In this document: positions 1-7,174 of the stretch, piece after piece | Position numbering within the stretch: position 1 is the first letter of the stretch | How the letters are laid out: every line of letters starts with the position of its first letter | Source: an uncultured Acetatifactor sp. | Lineage (GTDB): Bacteria; Bacillota; Clostridia; Lachnospirales; Lachnospiraceae | Assembly (NCBI GenBank): GCA_948896875.1 | Contig: CAQUWW010000013.1 | Location: forward strand, 1-8,228 | Length of the DNA: 8,228 bases | Reading direction: 5' to 3' | Notes under the pieces: generated by a model | What the model was told of the DNA's origin: nothing | Database searches by the model: none | The model's input: only the letters and a program-made list of their open reading frames with translations | Made by a program: the position numbers and the translations under genes

Positions 1-2076
1 GATTTTATGAAATTCCGGATTGCACAACTGCTGCTGGGAGATGGTGCGGAGCTTCTGGATGCGGTGGCAGAAATACAAAATATGGAAGATAACGCCAAAG
101 CGATTGATAAAAAGCTTGAAATGGATAAAAAGGCGGAAGAGATTTACGAAGCGGCTCAGGAATTTTATGTGGCTTTGAAAGATTTTACAGAATATCCAGA
201 TTATATCCGTGGGATTAATATGGCATACTCGGCCTGCGATACAGATTTTTCCATTATATCCGGCTCAGAAAGTTATCAGATTTATTACGATTATGAAACC
301 TGCGACCAAGATGCGATGACGGCGGCTGTAGAAAAAAGGGACCAAATCGCTGAGAGAGAAGAAGCGGAAGAAACTACGGAGACAAATGTTGAAGAGGAAA
401 CAGGAGTTGATTCTGAGACAGAGGAAGAGGAAACAATTAGTGCGGAAGAACAGGCATTATTGGATATTTATGACGCTTATATGGGAGATGGCGAGGCAAG
501 AAGAGATGTATTGGAGGGAAAATTTGACAGTGCGATCGCCAGAATTACAACCAGTGAAAAAAGAGACCCGATTCACTTTGAAAACTTTGAATCTAAGCTG
601 GAAATTCTATGGAATAAAGCAAAATCAGTAAAAAATAAAGGAGAAGATCTACAATCTTTGAAAGCACAGCTGGAAGAAATATTGAAAGATGGAAATATTT
701 CGGAAGAACTAAAAGCAGGTGTTCAGGAGGATTTGGCAAGAATGGAATTGCTGTTTGATCAGCTGGATGATTATACAGGAATTGCCTCTTTTATAGAGAA
801 TAATGATAAAAGCATCAATAGTGATTACAAACAACAGGTATCGGAAATTCTGGAACGGCTGGAAGAGATAAAAGGTGCCTGGCTGGACTGTGAAGAAGAG
901 ATTACAGATTGGGTTGACAGTCTTGAGGAAAGCAAATGGAAGGATTTTCAAGAGAATGTTGCCTATAAGAAGCTTTATAAAGCGTTAGAAGAATGTTTTG
1001 GACAGGAAAGTGCGGAACAGGAGGGAAAGAAAAAGAAAAAAGAGGCGGAAACGCTTTTAAATAAATCTAAGGAGGAACTGGAGAAAGGAGAAGATACTTC
1101 TGCAAGAGATATTCCGGAAAGCTTTGGCTATGGTAAAAGTTGGGGAGCCGGAGGATTTGATCTGGCGAATATGGTAGGTGAAGCCGCAGGCTATTTTTCT
1201 ATGAACAATTTCATGGAAGCGGCAAATAAATTAATTTTGAAGCTTTACATGGTGGAATATGATTTCGGTATGTTTTCCAGCCGAACTACAAATGTAAAGA
1301 AAGGCGCCGAAGAAGGCGGTACGGATGAGAAGAAAGAAGTATCGTTGACCGGATATGAAAAAATGGCAAGTATTAATTATCTGTACCAGGCGGAGCTGGA
1401 GTATATACTCGGAGGTGCGAATTCTTCCAAGGACAATCTGACAGCAGCCAGGAATAAGATTCTTGCATTTCGGGCTATTGTAAATTTTACAGCCACATAT
1501 AGTGTAAAAGAAGTAAATAGAGCAATTCAGGTAATTTCAGATGGTGCCGCTGCGATAAATCCGATTCTGGGATTAGTGGTAAATGGCGCGTTACGGCTTG
1601 GGGTGGCGGGAGCAGAAACAGCGGCAGATTGGAAAGAGTTGAAAGAAGGGGAGGGAGTTGTTTTGATAAAAACGAAAGTAGAGCAGCTAACCTCCTATGA
1701 TAAATTGAAAGGACTTTTGGGTCTTACTGGGGAAAAGGGAGACGATTCTTCCTTTAAAATGGATTATGATCAGTATTTGATGGTAATGTTGATCTTTTTG
1801 ACATCTTCAGATGAAGTGGCAGAACGAACTGCGAATCTGATTGAATTGAATGTTAATACGGTACAGCAGAAAATAGGTAGCAGTGGTACCTTGAGTGAGC
1901 TGAAATTCAAATTGGAAGATGCGCATACGGCGGTGAACGCCACATGTATAGTTCATCTTGACTTTGTGGTTATGCCAAAAGGATTTGCAAAATCTGTAGC
2001 AACACCAAAAGATTATGAAAGCCTTATAGAATTCGAAAAGAACAGTTATAAGTTTACGGTGACAAGAGGTTACTGA
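1..2076 (+). CDS. DUF5702 domain protein of a Tad-like pilus locus (5' partial)
   Basis: I recognise this as a DUF5702-type protein; its exact function is unknown. The frame is open from base 1. The first ATG (base 7) has no ribosome binding site and sits inside a DFMKFR motif resembling the internal YMKYR motif of the family, so the N-terminal part, normally a pilin-like membrane helix, lies upstream. Visible regions (numbered from the ATG at 7) are: a helical segment at about 20-60; a very acidic low-complexity stretch at about 116-148; charged, probably coiled-coil helices at about 195-365; and a conserved C-terminal half. That half includes QAELEYILGG near 461, a hydrophobic Ala/Gly-rich segment at about 505-540, VVLIKT near 551, and DYDQYLMVMLIFL near 587. 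These match my memory of DUF5702. The stop is 1 base before the TadE-like gene, so the two are probably co-transcribed. An extracellular role for the bulk of the protein is inferred, not shown. Confidence 0.8.
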   Translation, partial: DFMKFRIAQLLLGDGAELLDAVAEIQNMEDNAKAIDKKLEMDKKAEEIYEAAQEFYVALKDFTEYPDYIRGINMAYSACDTDFSIISGSESYQIYYDYETCDQDAMTAAVEKRDQIAEREEAEETTETNVEEETGVDSETEEEETISAEEQALLDIYDAYMGDGEARRDVLEGKFDSAIARITTSEKRDPIHFENFESKLEILWNKAKSVKNKGEDLQSLKAQLEEILKDGNISEELKAGVQEDLARMELLFDQLDDYTGIASFIENNDKSINSDYKQQVSEILERLEEIKGAWLDCEEEITDWVDSLEESKWKDFQENVAYKKLYKALEECFGQESAEQEGKKKKKEAETLLNKSKEELEKGEDTSARDIPESFGYGKSWGAGGFDLANMVGEAAGYFSMNNFMEAANKLILKLYMVEYDFGMFSSRTTNVKKGAEEGGTDEKKEVSLTGYEKMASINYLYQAELEYILGGANSSKDNLTAARNKILAFRAIVNFTATYSVKEVNRAIQVISDGAAAINPILGLVVNGALRLGVAGAETAADWKELKEGEGVVLIKTKVEQLTSYDKLKGLLGLTGEKGDDSSFKMDYDQYLMVMLIFLTSSDEVAERTANLIELNVNTVQQKIGSSGTLSELKFKLEDAHTAVNATCIVHLDFVVMPKGFAKSVATPKDYESLIEFEKNSYKFTVTRGY

Positions 2077-2077
2077 T

Positions 2078-2926
2078 GTGGGAAAGAGAATAAAACGAGG
2101 GCAGGCATTGCCTGATAATGAATCCGGAATGATGATAGTGGAAGCAGTCATATCGTTTACTGTGTTCCTCATGGTAGTGATAGCTATAGTATATCTTATA
2201 AATATATTCACATTACATAACAGAATTCAGTTTGCCATTAATTCTGCTGCTCATGAGCTTGCTTCTTACACTTATGTGTATCAGGCACTGGGGGTCAGAA
2301 GTATGGAGCAGAAAGTGCATAGTGACGGCGCTCCCTATGCGGGGGCTATTGATGATACAACAACACAGGTTGTGGATAGTTTAAATAAGATACAGGGATT
2401 GTACCAGGATGCCGAACAATTGGGCAATGATCTGCAGGAAATTACACTTTCACAGGAATATCAAGATAAAATTCAGGGACAGGTGGACAACCTGGCAGGA
2501 AGGATTGACGATACAGTAAAATCCACACAAAAATCCGTACAGGATGTGAAGAATCTGTTCAGTGACGGAAACTCTCTGATAGCCGGGATTATTTACATGG
2601 GAGCCTCGGCAGCAGACTATGCGGTGAAAAGTGTGGGAGCTACGTATGCGGCTGGTGCTCTGACAAAAAAGTATTTGAAAAACGGGGATCTGAGCGCGGA
2701 CGCATATTTGAAATCCTATGGTATTGAAGCGGGCTATGGAGGGCTTGATTTTTCAGGCTCCACTATGTTCTGCGATAAGAATAACAGTATCATTGATATT
2801 GTGGTTCAATATGATGTTGATTTAAGCTTTATAGGCCTGGTTTTACCGGAGAAAAAATTGCATATCGTACAGAGAGTTTCCGTTCCGGCGTGGCTGAATG
2901 GAGATGGACAAACCTATGAACCATAG
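2078..2926 (+). CDS. TadE-like pseudopilin with prepilin cleavage site
   Basis: The protein has 282 residues. After a short basic leader it carries G17-MMIVE22, which is the prepilin rule: Gly at -1 and Glu at +5 after cleavage. A hydrophobic helix follows at about residues 23-45. This is the arrangement of TadE/TadF minor pilins, which the Tad prepilin peptidase matures and which sit in the cell envelope. Residues about 95-162 are polar and heptad-like, probably a coiled coil facing outward. The C-terminal part (about 235-275) is beta-rich and ends in a QRVSVPAW motif, resembling the QR..VRAW ending of clostridial TadE-like proteins. The start is GTG, 1 base after the DUF5702 stop, with AGAGG at 2065-2069 and an 8-base spacer. 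The peptidase gene that could process it is the next gene downstream. TadE and TadF cannot be told apart here, and the family call rests on the N-terminus and the context. Confidence 0.8.
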   Translation: MGKRIKRGQALPDNESGMMIVEAVISFTVFLMVVIAIVYLINIFTLHNRIQFAINSAAHELASYTYVYQALGVRSMEQKVHSDGAPYAGAIDDTTTQVVDSLNKIQGLYQDAEQLGNDLQEITLSQEYQDKIQGQVDNLAGRIDDTVKSTQKSVQDVKNLFSDGNSLIAGIIYMGASAADYAVKSVGATYAAGALTKKYLKNGDLSADAYLKSYGIEAGYGGLDFSGSTMFCDKNNSIIDIVVQYDVDLSFIGLVLPEKKLHIVQRVSVPAWLNGDGQTYEP

Positions 2927-2962
2927 CAAAGAAACAAAAAGTAAATATCCAGGAGAAGATGA

Positions 2963-3616
2963 ATGAAGCTGTTAAGCGCCGTTTTGTCGGCAATTATTGT
3001 AACGGTAGGGTACTATGGTGGTATATCTGTGATGAATGAGAAGTGTGAGCTGCATTTGCCAAAAAGAAAAATATGGATTTGTTCCAAAAGTATATTGATG
3101 GCAGGCTGTATAACCTTTTTCGCTACATGTGTGGTTGCATATATCCGCCTTCCGGAGCTGGCGATGTCAGAGTATTCTTTGAATCTAATATTGATAAGTG
3201 GGATGGCGGCACTTGCAGTGACAGATTGGGTGGCGAAAATAGTTCCCAATCGTTTCCTGATTTTGATGCTCTTCTCGTGGGTAACGATAGTAGGACTTAC
3301 TTTTATTTTAGATACTGCCTATGGAATGGAGTTGTTCTTCCGGTCCCTGGCAGGAGGGATAACAGGAGGTATCATATTTTTTTTATGTTATCTACTTTCG
3401 GGTAAGCAATTGGGGGCAGGTGATGTGAAACTGTCTTTTGTTATGGGATTGTATTTGACAGGACAGCGAATTATTGGGGCAATTTTTTATGGGGTTTTGT
3501 TGTGCTGTATATATTCTGTAGTACAGATGTGTAGAAAAAAACTGGGGTTAAAGGATGGAGTTTCTCTTGTCCCATTTTTATATGTTGGAATTTTGATCAC
3601 ATTATTTATAATATAG
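2963..3616 (+). CDS. A24-family prepilin peptidase (TadV/CpaA type)
   Basis: This 217-residue multi-pass membrane protein is an aspartic prepilin peptidase, which cuts the basic leader from pilins and pseudopilins on the cytoplasmic face. The two catalytic aspartates are visible: D88 in the TDWVAKIVPN motif (D followed by the conserved P-N) and D154 in GAGDVK, the family GxGDxK signature. A PFLYVG motif near 204 matches the usual PF..lG ending. Hydrophobic segments fall at about 3-20, 42-60, 72-88, 98-116, 128-146, 158-186 and 203-217. There is no N-terminal CxxC...CxxC methylase domain, so this is the short TadV/CpaA form and not PilD/ComC. The ribosome binding site AGGAGA (2951-2956) lies 6 bases before the ATG. 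The most likely substrates are the TadE-like protein just upstream, the DUF5702 protein and an Flp pilin outside the window. Confidence 0.9.
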   Translation: MKLLSAVLSAIIVTVGYYGGISVMNEKCELHLPKRKIWICSKSILMAGCITFFATCVVAYIRLPELAMSEYSLNLILISGMAALAVTDWVAKIVPNRFLILMLFSWVTIVGLTFILDTAYGMELFFRSLAGGITGGIIFFLCYLLSGKQLGAGDVKLSFVMGLYLTGQRIIGAIFYGVLLCCIYSVVQMCRKKLGLKDGVSLVPFLYVGILITLFII

Positions 3617-3626
3617 AGGTAAATAG

Positions 3627-4955
3627 ATGAAGAGCAAAAGGATGTTGCTGGTTTTGGTATTTGTGGTTATTTTAGCAATAGGATGGCTGACTACGATAAA
3701 AACGGTTACTGGTTCGGAAGAGATCAAAAAGCAGGATAAATTGATTGAAGATGCAGATTTATATATGGAGAGGGCATTGTATGTCAGAGCGATAGATTGC
3801 TATGAGGAGGCGCTGACTTATTCGACCAGACGGACCTTGGAAGTAGAAGAAAAGCTGTTGGAGGCATATCTGGTTTATGGGGATATGGCCTCATATGCCC
3901 AGTTGGTAGAAAAAAGAATAGCGGAAGGAATTGCATCGGAGAAGGAGTATATTCATGTGGCGGATTATGAAATTGCCAGATCAAGACTGGAAGATGCAAT
4001 GGTGCTGGTCAGGAAAGGAATGGAACAGATGGATTCTGATGTTCTGGAAGAATATTACGAGGAGCACAGATATGATTATTCTATGATAAACACAGAGTAT
4101 ATGAATGTCCTGCCAACTGAAACAAATGAAGTTATGCCAGCGTTTGACGGGGAAAAATGGGGATATGTGAATCAGACGGGCAGAGTAAAATTACAGTTTA
4201 TTTATGATAAGGTACTGCCTTTTAATTCTGATGGATATGCAGTGGTATTAGTGGACGGAACTTATTACACAATCCTTGGAAATGGAGACAGGTATGGAGC
4301 AGATGATGGGTCCTATTATTCTAAAATGACAGATGTATCAGCGGTTAGCGGGACACATATCCTGGGAAAGAGAGATGGAACCTATAGTTATTATGATTAT
4401 GATTTTGAACCCGTAGCTGCCGGGCACCAGTATATCCAGATGACTTCCAATGCCTGTGGTGTAGCCGCGGTAAAAGGAGACAGCGGATGGGGAATTATTA
4501 CAGACTCCGGAGACCTTGTGGTGGATTTCATTCTGGAGGATGTAGCAGTTAATTCCTTGAATTGTGTTTTTGCAAATGATCGAGCTATGGTAAAAGAAGA
4601 TGGCTGGTGGCATATGATTGATACAGAGGGAAATCCTGTAGGGGATAGCAGATACGTAAACGCAAAGGCACCCGAATCCGGTGGATATATCGCAGTGGCG
4701 GACAGCGAGGGAAAATGGGGTTATATCAACAGAGAAGGAGAATTGGTGATAGATTATCAATATAATGACGCTCTGTCTTTTTCTAATGGCCTGGGAGCAG
4801 TACAGCGTGTGAATGACTGGGGATATGTCAGTACGCACAATGTATTGGTAATAGAGGAAAATCTAACCAGTGCGACACCATTCCATAATGGGATTGCGCA
4901 GGTTAGTTTTGCAGATGGAATATCACTTATCAGTTTGAAATATTTTGAGGATTAG
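3627..4955 (+). CDS. Membrane-anchored TPR-like / WG-repeat protein
   Basis: The protein has 442 residues. A basic N-terminus and a hydrophobic helix (about 6-22) look like an uncleaved signal anchor that places the rest outside the membrane. Residues about 35-150 form amphipathic helices with a TPR-like pattern (ALYVRAIDCYEEAL near 50-63). From about 170 to the end there are degenerate WG repeats: Trp-Gly pairs at 178, 288, 364 and 398, plus a WW variant at 327. Each is followed by a turn and a hydrophobic strand, as in KWGYINREGELVIDYQYND (363-381). WG repeats are predicted beta-rich modules with no single assigned function; binding of protein or wall material is possible. The gene starts 10 bases after the peptidase gene, with AGAGGT at 3615-3620, so it belongs to the same operon. 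A role as an envelope accessory or stabiliser of the pilus machine is inferred from context only. Confidence 0.75.
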   Translation: MKSKRMLLVLVFVVILAIGWLTTIKTVTGSEEIKKQDKLIEDADLYMERALYVRAIDCYEEALTYSTRRTLEVEEKLLEAYLVYGDMASYAQLVEKRIAEGIASEKEYIHVADYEIARSRLEDAMVLVRKGMEQMDSDVLEEYYEEHRYDYSMINTEYMNVLPTETNEVMPAFDGEKWGYVNQTGRVKLQFIYDKVLPFNSDGYAVVLVDGTYYTILGNGDRYGADDGSYYSKMTDVSAVSGTHILGKRDGTYSYYDYDFEPVAAGHQYIQMTSNACGVAAVKGDSGWGIITDSGDLVVDFILEDVAVNSLNCVFANDRAMVKEDGWWHMIDTEGNPVGDSRYVNAKAPESGGYIAVADSEGKWGYINREGELVIDYQYNDALSFSNGLGAVQRVNDWGYVSTHNVLVIEENLTSATPFHNGIAQVSFADGISLISLKYFED

Positions 4956-5020
4956 GTTGAAACGGATGGTACATATAAATTTATTTGGATTTTGAGCGAA
5001 GCGAAAGGAACAGTGAAAAC

Positions 5021-6397
5021 ATGAAGAATGAAAATTTTATGCTACAAAGCTCTTTGGAAGGCAATTATTTGAATGTCAACTTGCAGGAACCGATACAATT
5101 AGACGAAATTGCAGTTAGAGTAGTAAAGCAAGATTGTCCGGAATTCTTGATCCCGTTTCGCATTGTAGAAAGAAACGACAGTATGTATTTGCGATTTAAG
5201 CTGATGGATATGGTTGCGCTGGAATATGCTAATATGAAATTACATAAAACAGAATTTATGAAACTGTATCAAAATTTATTGTTGCCATTTATTAAAGGAA
5301 ATGACTGGTTTCTGAATTATCACAATCTGTGTATTGACCCACAGTATATTTTTCTCGACAGAATGAGTGAAAACGCATATTTTATCTACATTCCAGAACA
5401 AAAATATCAGCATACAGACGATGAAATTTTGCAATTTTTTAAGGATACATTTATTCACATTACAATAATGGATGATACCAGTTTTCAGGTGCGTCTTTTT
5501 CAGTATTTTGCGAGGCAGGATGTGACACTGACAGATTTATATAAACTTCTACAGGAGGAAGACAAAAAGACAGGCGATGTAGAAAAAATTTGTGAGGCAG
5601 GAGAAGCAGTCGTGCCAGTTGACCATAAACAACTGGAAAAGGTACAAAATATCACGGCATCTGTCCAGAAACAGAGTATGCATCCTGTAGCATTACCAGA
5701 AACAGAGTATGCAACTTCCGGTTCTTCTGACGAATCGGATGAGGTGATGCGTGTATTATTCGGAGATGACAAGAAAAAGGATAAGGACAAAAACAAGAAG
5801 AAAGAAAAGAATGTTGAAAAAAAGGTAGAAAAATCAGTTCGTGAAGAAAAAGAGAAGAAAAAAGCAGGTGGCCTCGCATTGTTTTCCCGAAAGAAAGGAC
5901 AGACAGTTTTAGCGGAAAGGTCAGGACAGTCTACACCAAATGAACAGTCACCTGCATTTTCCGGAGGACAGCAGTGGCAGGCGGCGAACATGTCAGGTAC
6001 ATTTTCGGCAGTCCCATATGATATGGATGACAAGACAGAGATTTCTTCTGATGGGGCTCCGATGTCTGCATATCTGGAGTTGATTGATTCTCCTCTACCG
6101 GGGGCGTTAACTCGTATCCAATTGAATTTTAAGACAACTTACATTACGATTGGCAGGGCTTCCTCAGACGAAATACAGCCGGATGTGGCATTCAGAAAGG
6201 AATTTACGAGAATCAGCAGGCGGCATGCAAGGATAGAAAACAGAGAAGGCAGTTATTTTGTAATTGATTTGGGTTCGGCGAATCACACTCTTTTAAATGG
6301 TCAGATTTTAGTGCCGAATCAACCATATGAGCTACAGGATGGAGTGGAACTGGCCTTTTCAGATAATAAATCATTACGTTATAGAGTTCATTTATAG
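5021..6397 (+). CDS. DUF6382-like / FHA domain protein
   Basis: The protein has 458 residues when started at the ATG at 5021, which has AAAGGAA at 5004-5010. An in-frame TTG at 4985 would add 12 charged residues but has no convincing ribosome binding site. There is no signal or membrane segment, so it is cytoplasmic. Residues about 8-180 resemble DUF6382, the usual N-terminal partner of FHA domains in clostridial Tad loci. Residues about 250-282 are an almost pure Lys/Glu/Asp linker. The C-terminal FHA domain (about 350-458) shows the diagnostic residues: G378-R379, S399-R400-R401-H402 and N426-G427. FHA domains bind phosphothreonine peptides. A DDKTEIS segment at about 336-342, just before the domain, could be a phosphorylated Thr site comparable in position to those of GarA-like proteins; this is inference. 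The PP2C phosphatase follows immediately, which fits phospho-dependent control of the pilus system. Confidence 0.85.
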   Translation: MKNENFMLQSSLEGNYLNVNLQEPIQLDEIAVRVVKQDCPEFLIPFRIVERNDSMYLRFKLMDMVALEYANMKLHKTEFMKLYQNLLLPFIKGNDWFLNYHNLCIDPQYIFLDRMSENAYFIYIPEQKYQHTDDEILQFFKDTFIHITIMDDTSFQVRLFQYFARQDVTLTDLYKLLQEEDKKTGDVEKICEAGEAVVPVDHKQLEKVQNITASVQKQSMHPVALPETEYATSGSSDESDEVMRVLFGDDKKKDKDKNKKKEKNVEKKVEKSVREEKEKKKAGGLALFSRKKGQTVLAERSGQSTPNEQSPAFSGGQQWQAANMSGTFSAVPYDMDDKTEISSDGAPMSAYLELIDSPLPGALTRIQLNFKTTYITIGRASSDEIQPDVAFRKEFTRISRRHARIENREGSYFVIDLGSANHTLLNGQILVPNQPYELQDGVELAFSDNKSLRYRVHL

Positions 6398-6400
6398 AAT

Positions 6401-6406
6401 GGCGGA
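6401..6406 (+). promoter_or_regulatory. Ribosome binding site deciding the PP2C start
   Basis: GGCGGA lies 7 bases upstream of the ATG at 6414 and just after the FHA stop (6395-6397). Neither the ATG at 6399 nor the ATG at 6327 has a comparable site, and the protein from 6414 begins almost directly with the conserved PP2C core. The match to the anti-Shine-Dalgarno sequence is only moderate, so translational coupling to the FHA gene may also contribute. Confidence 0.5.
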
Positions 6407-6413
6407 ATGTATT

Positions 6414-7166
6414 ATGAAATTATCTGGTGGTTGTATTACATATATCGGGAGCACAAGAGAGGTGAACCAGGATGCCATATTATTCCGATCTTCCGAAAAA
6501 AGGGGATGCTTTTTTGTTGTACTGGCAGTATGTGACGGAATCGGAGGCCTGGAAAAGGGAGAGGTTGCTTCCAATCTGGTAGTGCAGAAAATAAACGAAT
6601 GGTATGATGGAATTATGCAATGGATGAGTATAGAGGACGTTATTCCAGAGATATTGAATGCTCATTTGAAAGATGCGGCGGAGATTTGGAATGCAGAAAT
6701 CTGTGAATACCAAGAAAGAAATTGTGTGAGTACAGGTACAACTTTGTCACTTCTGATGATTATCCGTGATAGATTTTTTATCATACAGGTGGGGGACAGT
6801 CGTGTATACCGATATTCTGGAAAGGATTTGGAGCAATTGACTATAGATGCCAGTGTATTGAAGATAAAAAACGGCAAAATGAAGTTGTATTTGGACAATT
6901 TTATGGGAAAGAACAGAGAACTATGGTTTACTGCTGCAGAGGGAATTGTGGAAGAGGGAGATTTGTTTCTTGTATGTTCTGATGGCTTGTATCACCATTT
7001 GCGAGTGGCAGATATTCAGGGAATTTACAAGGAAATGCGTGACGCCAAAAAGATAAATACGGTTTGCAGGAGACTAATAGATCGGATGATGGAAAGGGGA
7101 GAACGCGATAATATTTCTATCGGTGTCATATTTGCGGAACAGAAAAAGAAGCTGTTTGAGCGATGA
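6414..7166 (+). CDS. PP2C-family Ser/Thr protein phosphatase
   Basis: A metal-dependent PPM/PP2C phosphatase that removes phosphate from Ser/Thr residues in the cytoplasm. With the ATG at 6414 it has 250 residues, the usual size of a bare bacterial PP2C domain. The metal-binding and structural motifs occur in order: R15..NQD20, D41-GIGG with the following G49 and A52, GTT at 108-110, GDSRVYRY at 127-134, CSDGL at 188-192 and RDNIS at 231-235. The metal-binding aspartates D20, D41, D190 and D232 are all present, so it should be active. The usual LTxDHS motif is LTIDAS here, with His replaced by Ala. The chosen ATG has GGCGGA at 6401-6406 with a 7-base spacer. An ATG at 6399 is possible (5 more residues), while the far-upstream ATG at 6327 would add a non-conserved leader inside the FHA gene. 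The FHA protein encoded just upstream is the obvious functional partner. Confidence 0.92.
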   Translation: MKLSGGCITYIGSTREVNQDAILFRSSEKRGCFFVVLAVCDGIGGLEKGEVASNLVVQKINEWYDGIMQWMSIEDVIPEILNAHLKDAAEIWNAEICEYQERNCVSTGTTLSLLMIIRDRFFIIQVGDSRVYRYSGKDLEQLTIDASVLKIKNGKMKLYLDNFMGKNRELWFTAAEGIVEEGDLFLVCSDGLYHHLRVADIQGIYKEMRDAKKINTVCRRLIDRMMERGERDNISIGVIFAEQKKKLFER

Positions 7167-7174
7167 AAATGTAT

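Noticed and set aside
7..9. ATG at base 7 as the true start of the DUF5702 gene
   Set aside because: No room for or sign of a ribosome binding site, the frame is open to base 1, and the Met lies in a motif that is internal in the family.
709..951. Minus-strand and alternative-frame reading frames within the large genes (for example 709-951, 1807-2211, 4338-4838, 5500-6033)
   Set aside because: All lie inside well-supported genes with recognisable motifs, lack ribosome binding sites and show Phe/Ser/Ile-rich composition typical of antisense shadows of Lys/Glu-rich genes.
4957..4985. Internal promoter before the FHA gene (TTGAAA with TATAAA)
   Set aside because: The two boxes are only 11 bases apart, and no good -10 box lies at 16-18 bases from the -35-like element.
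4985..5020. TTG at 4985 as start of the FHA gene
   Set aside because: No convincing ribosome binding site before it, and the extra 12 residues are charged and unlike a domain start; ATG 5021 is preferred, although its AAAGGAA site has a slightly long spacer.
6327..6413. ATG at 6327 as start of the PP2C gene
   Set aside because: It would overlap the FHA gene by about 70 bases and add a leader with no PP2C similarity; the ATGs at 6399 and 6414 lie directly before the conserved core.
7136..7158. Small inverted repeat AACAG/CTGTT at the PP2C 3' end as a terminator
   Set aside because: Only a 5-bp stem with a 9-base loop and no T-tract on either strand.
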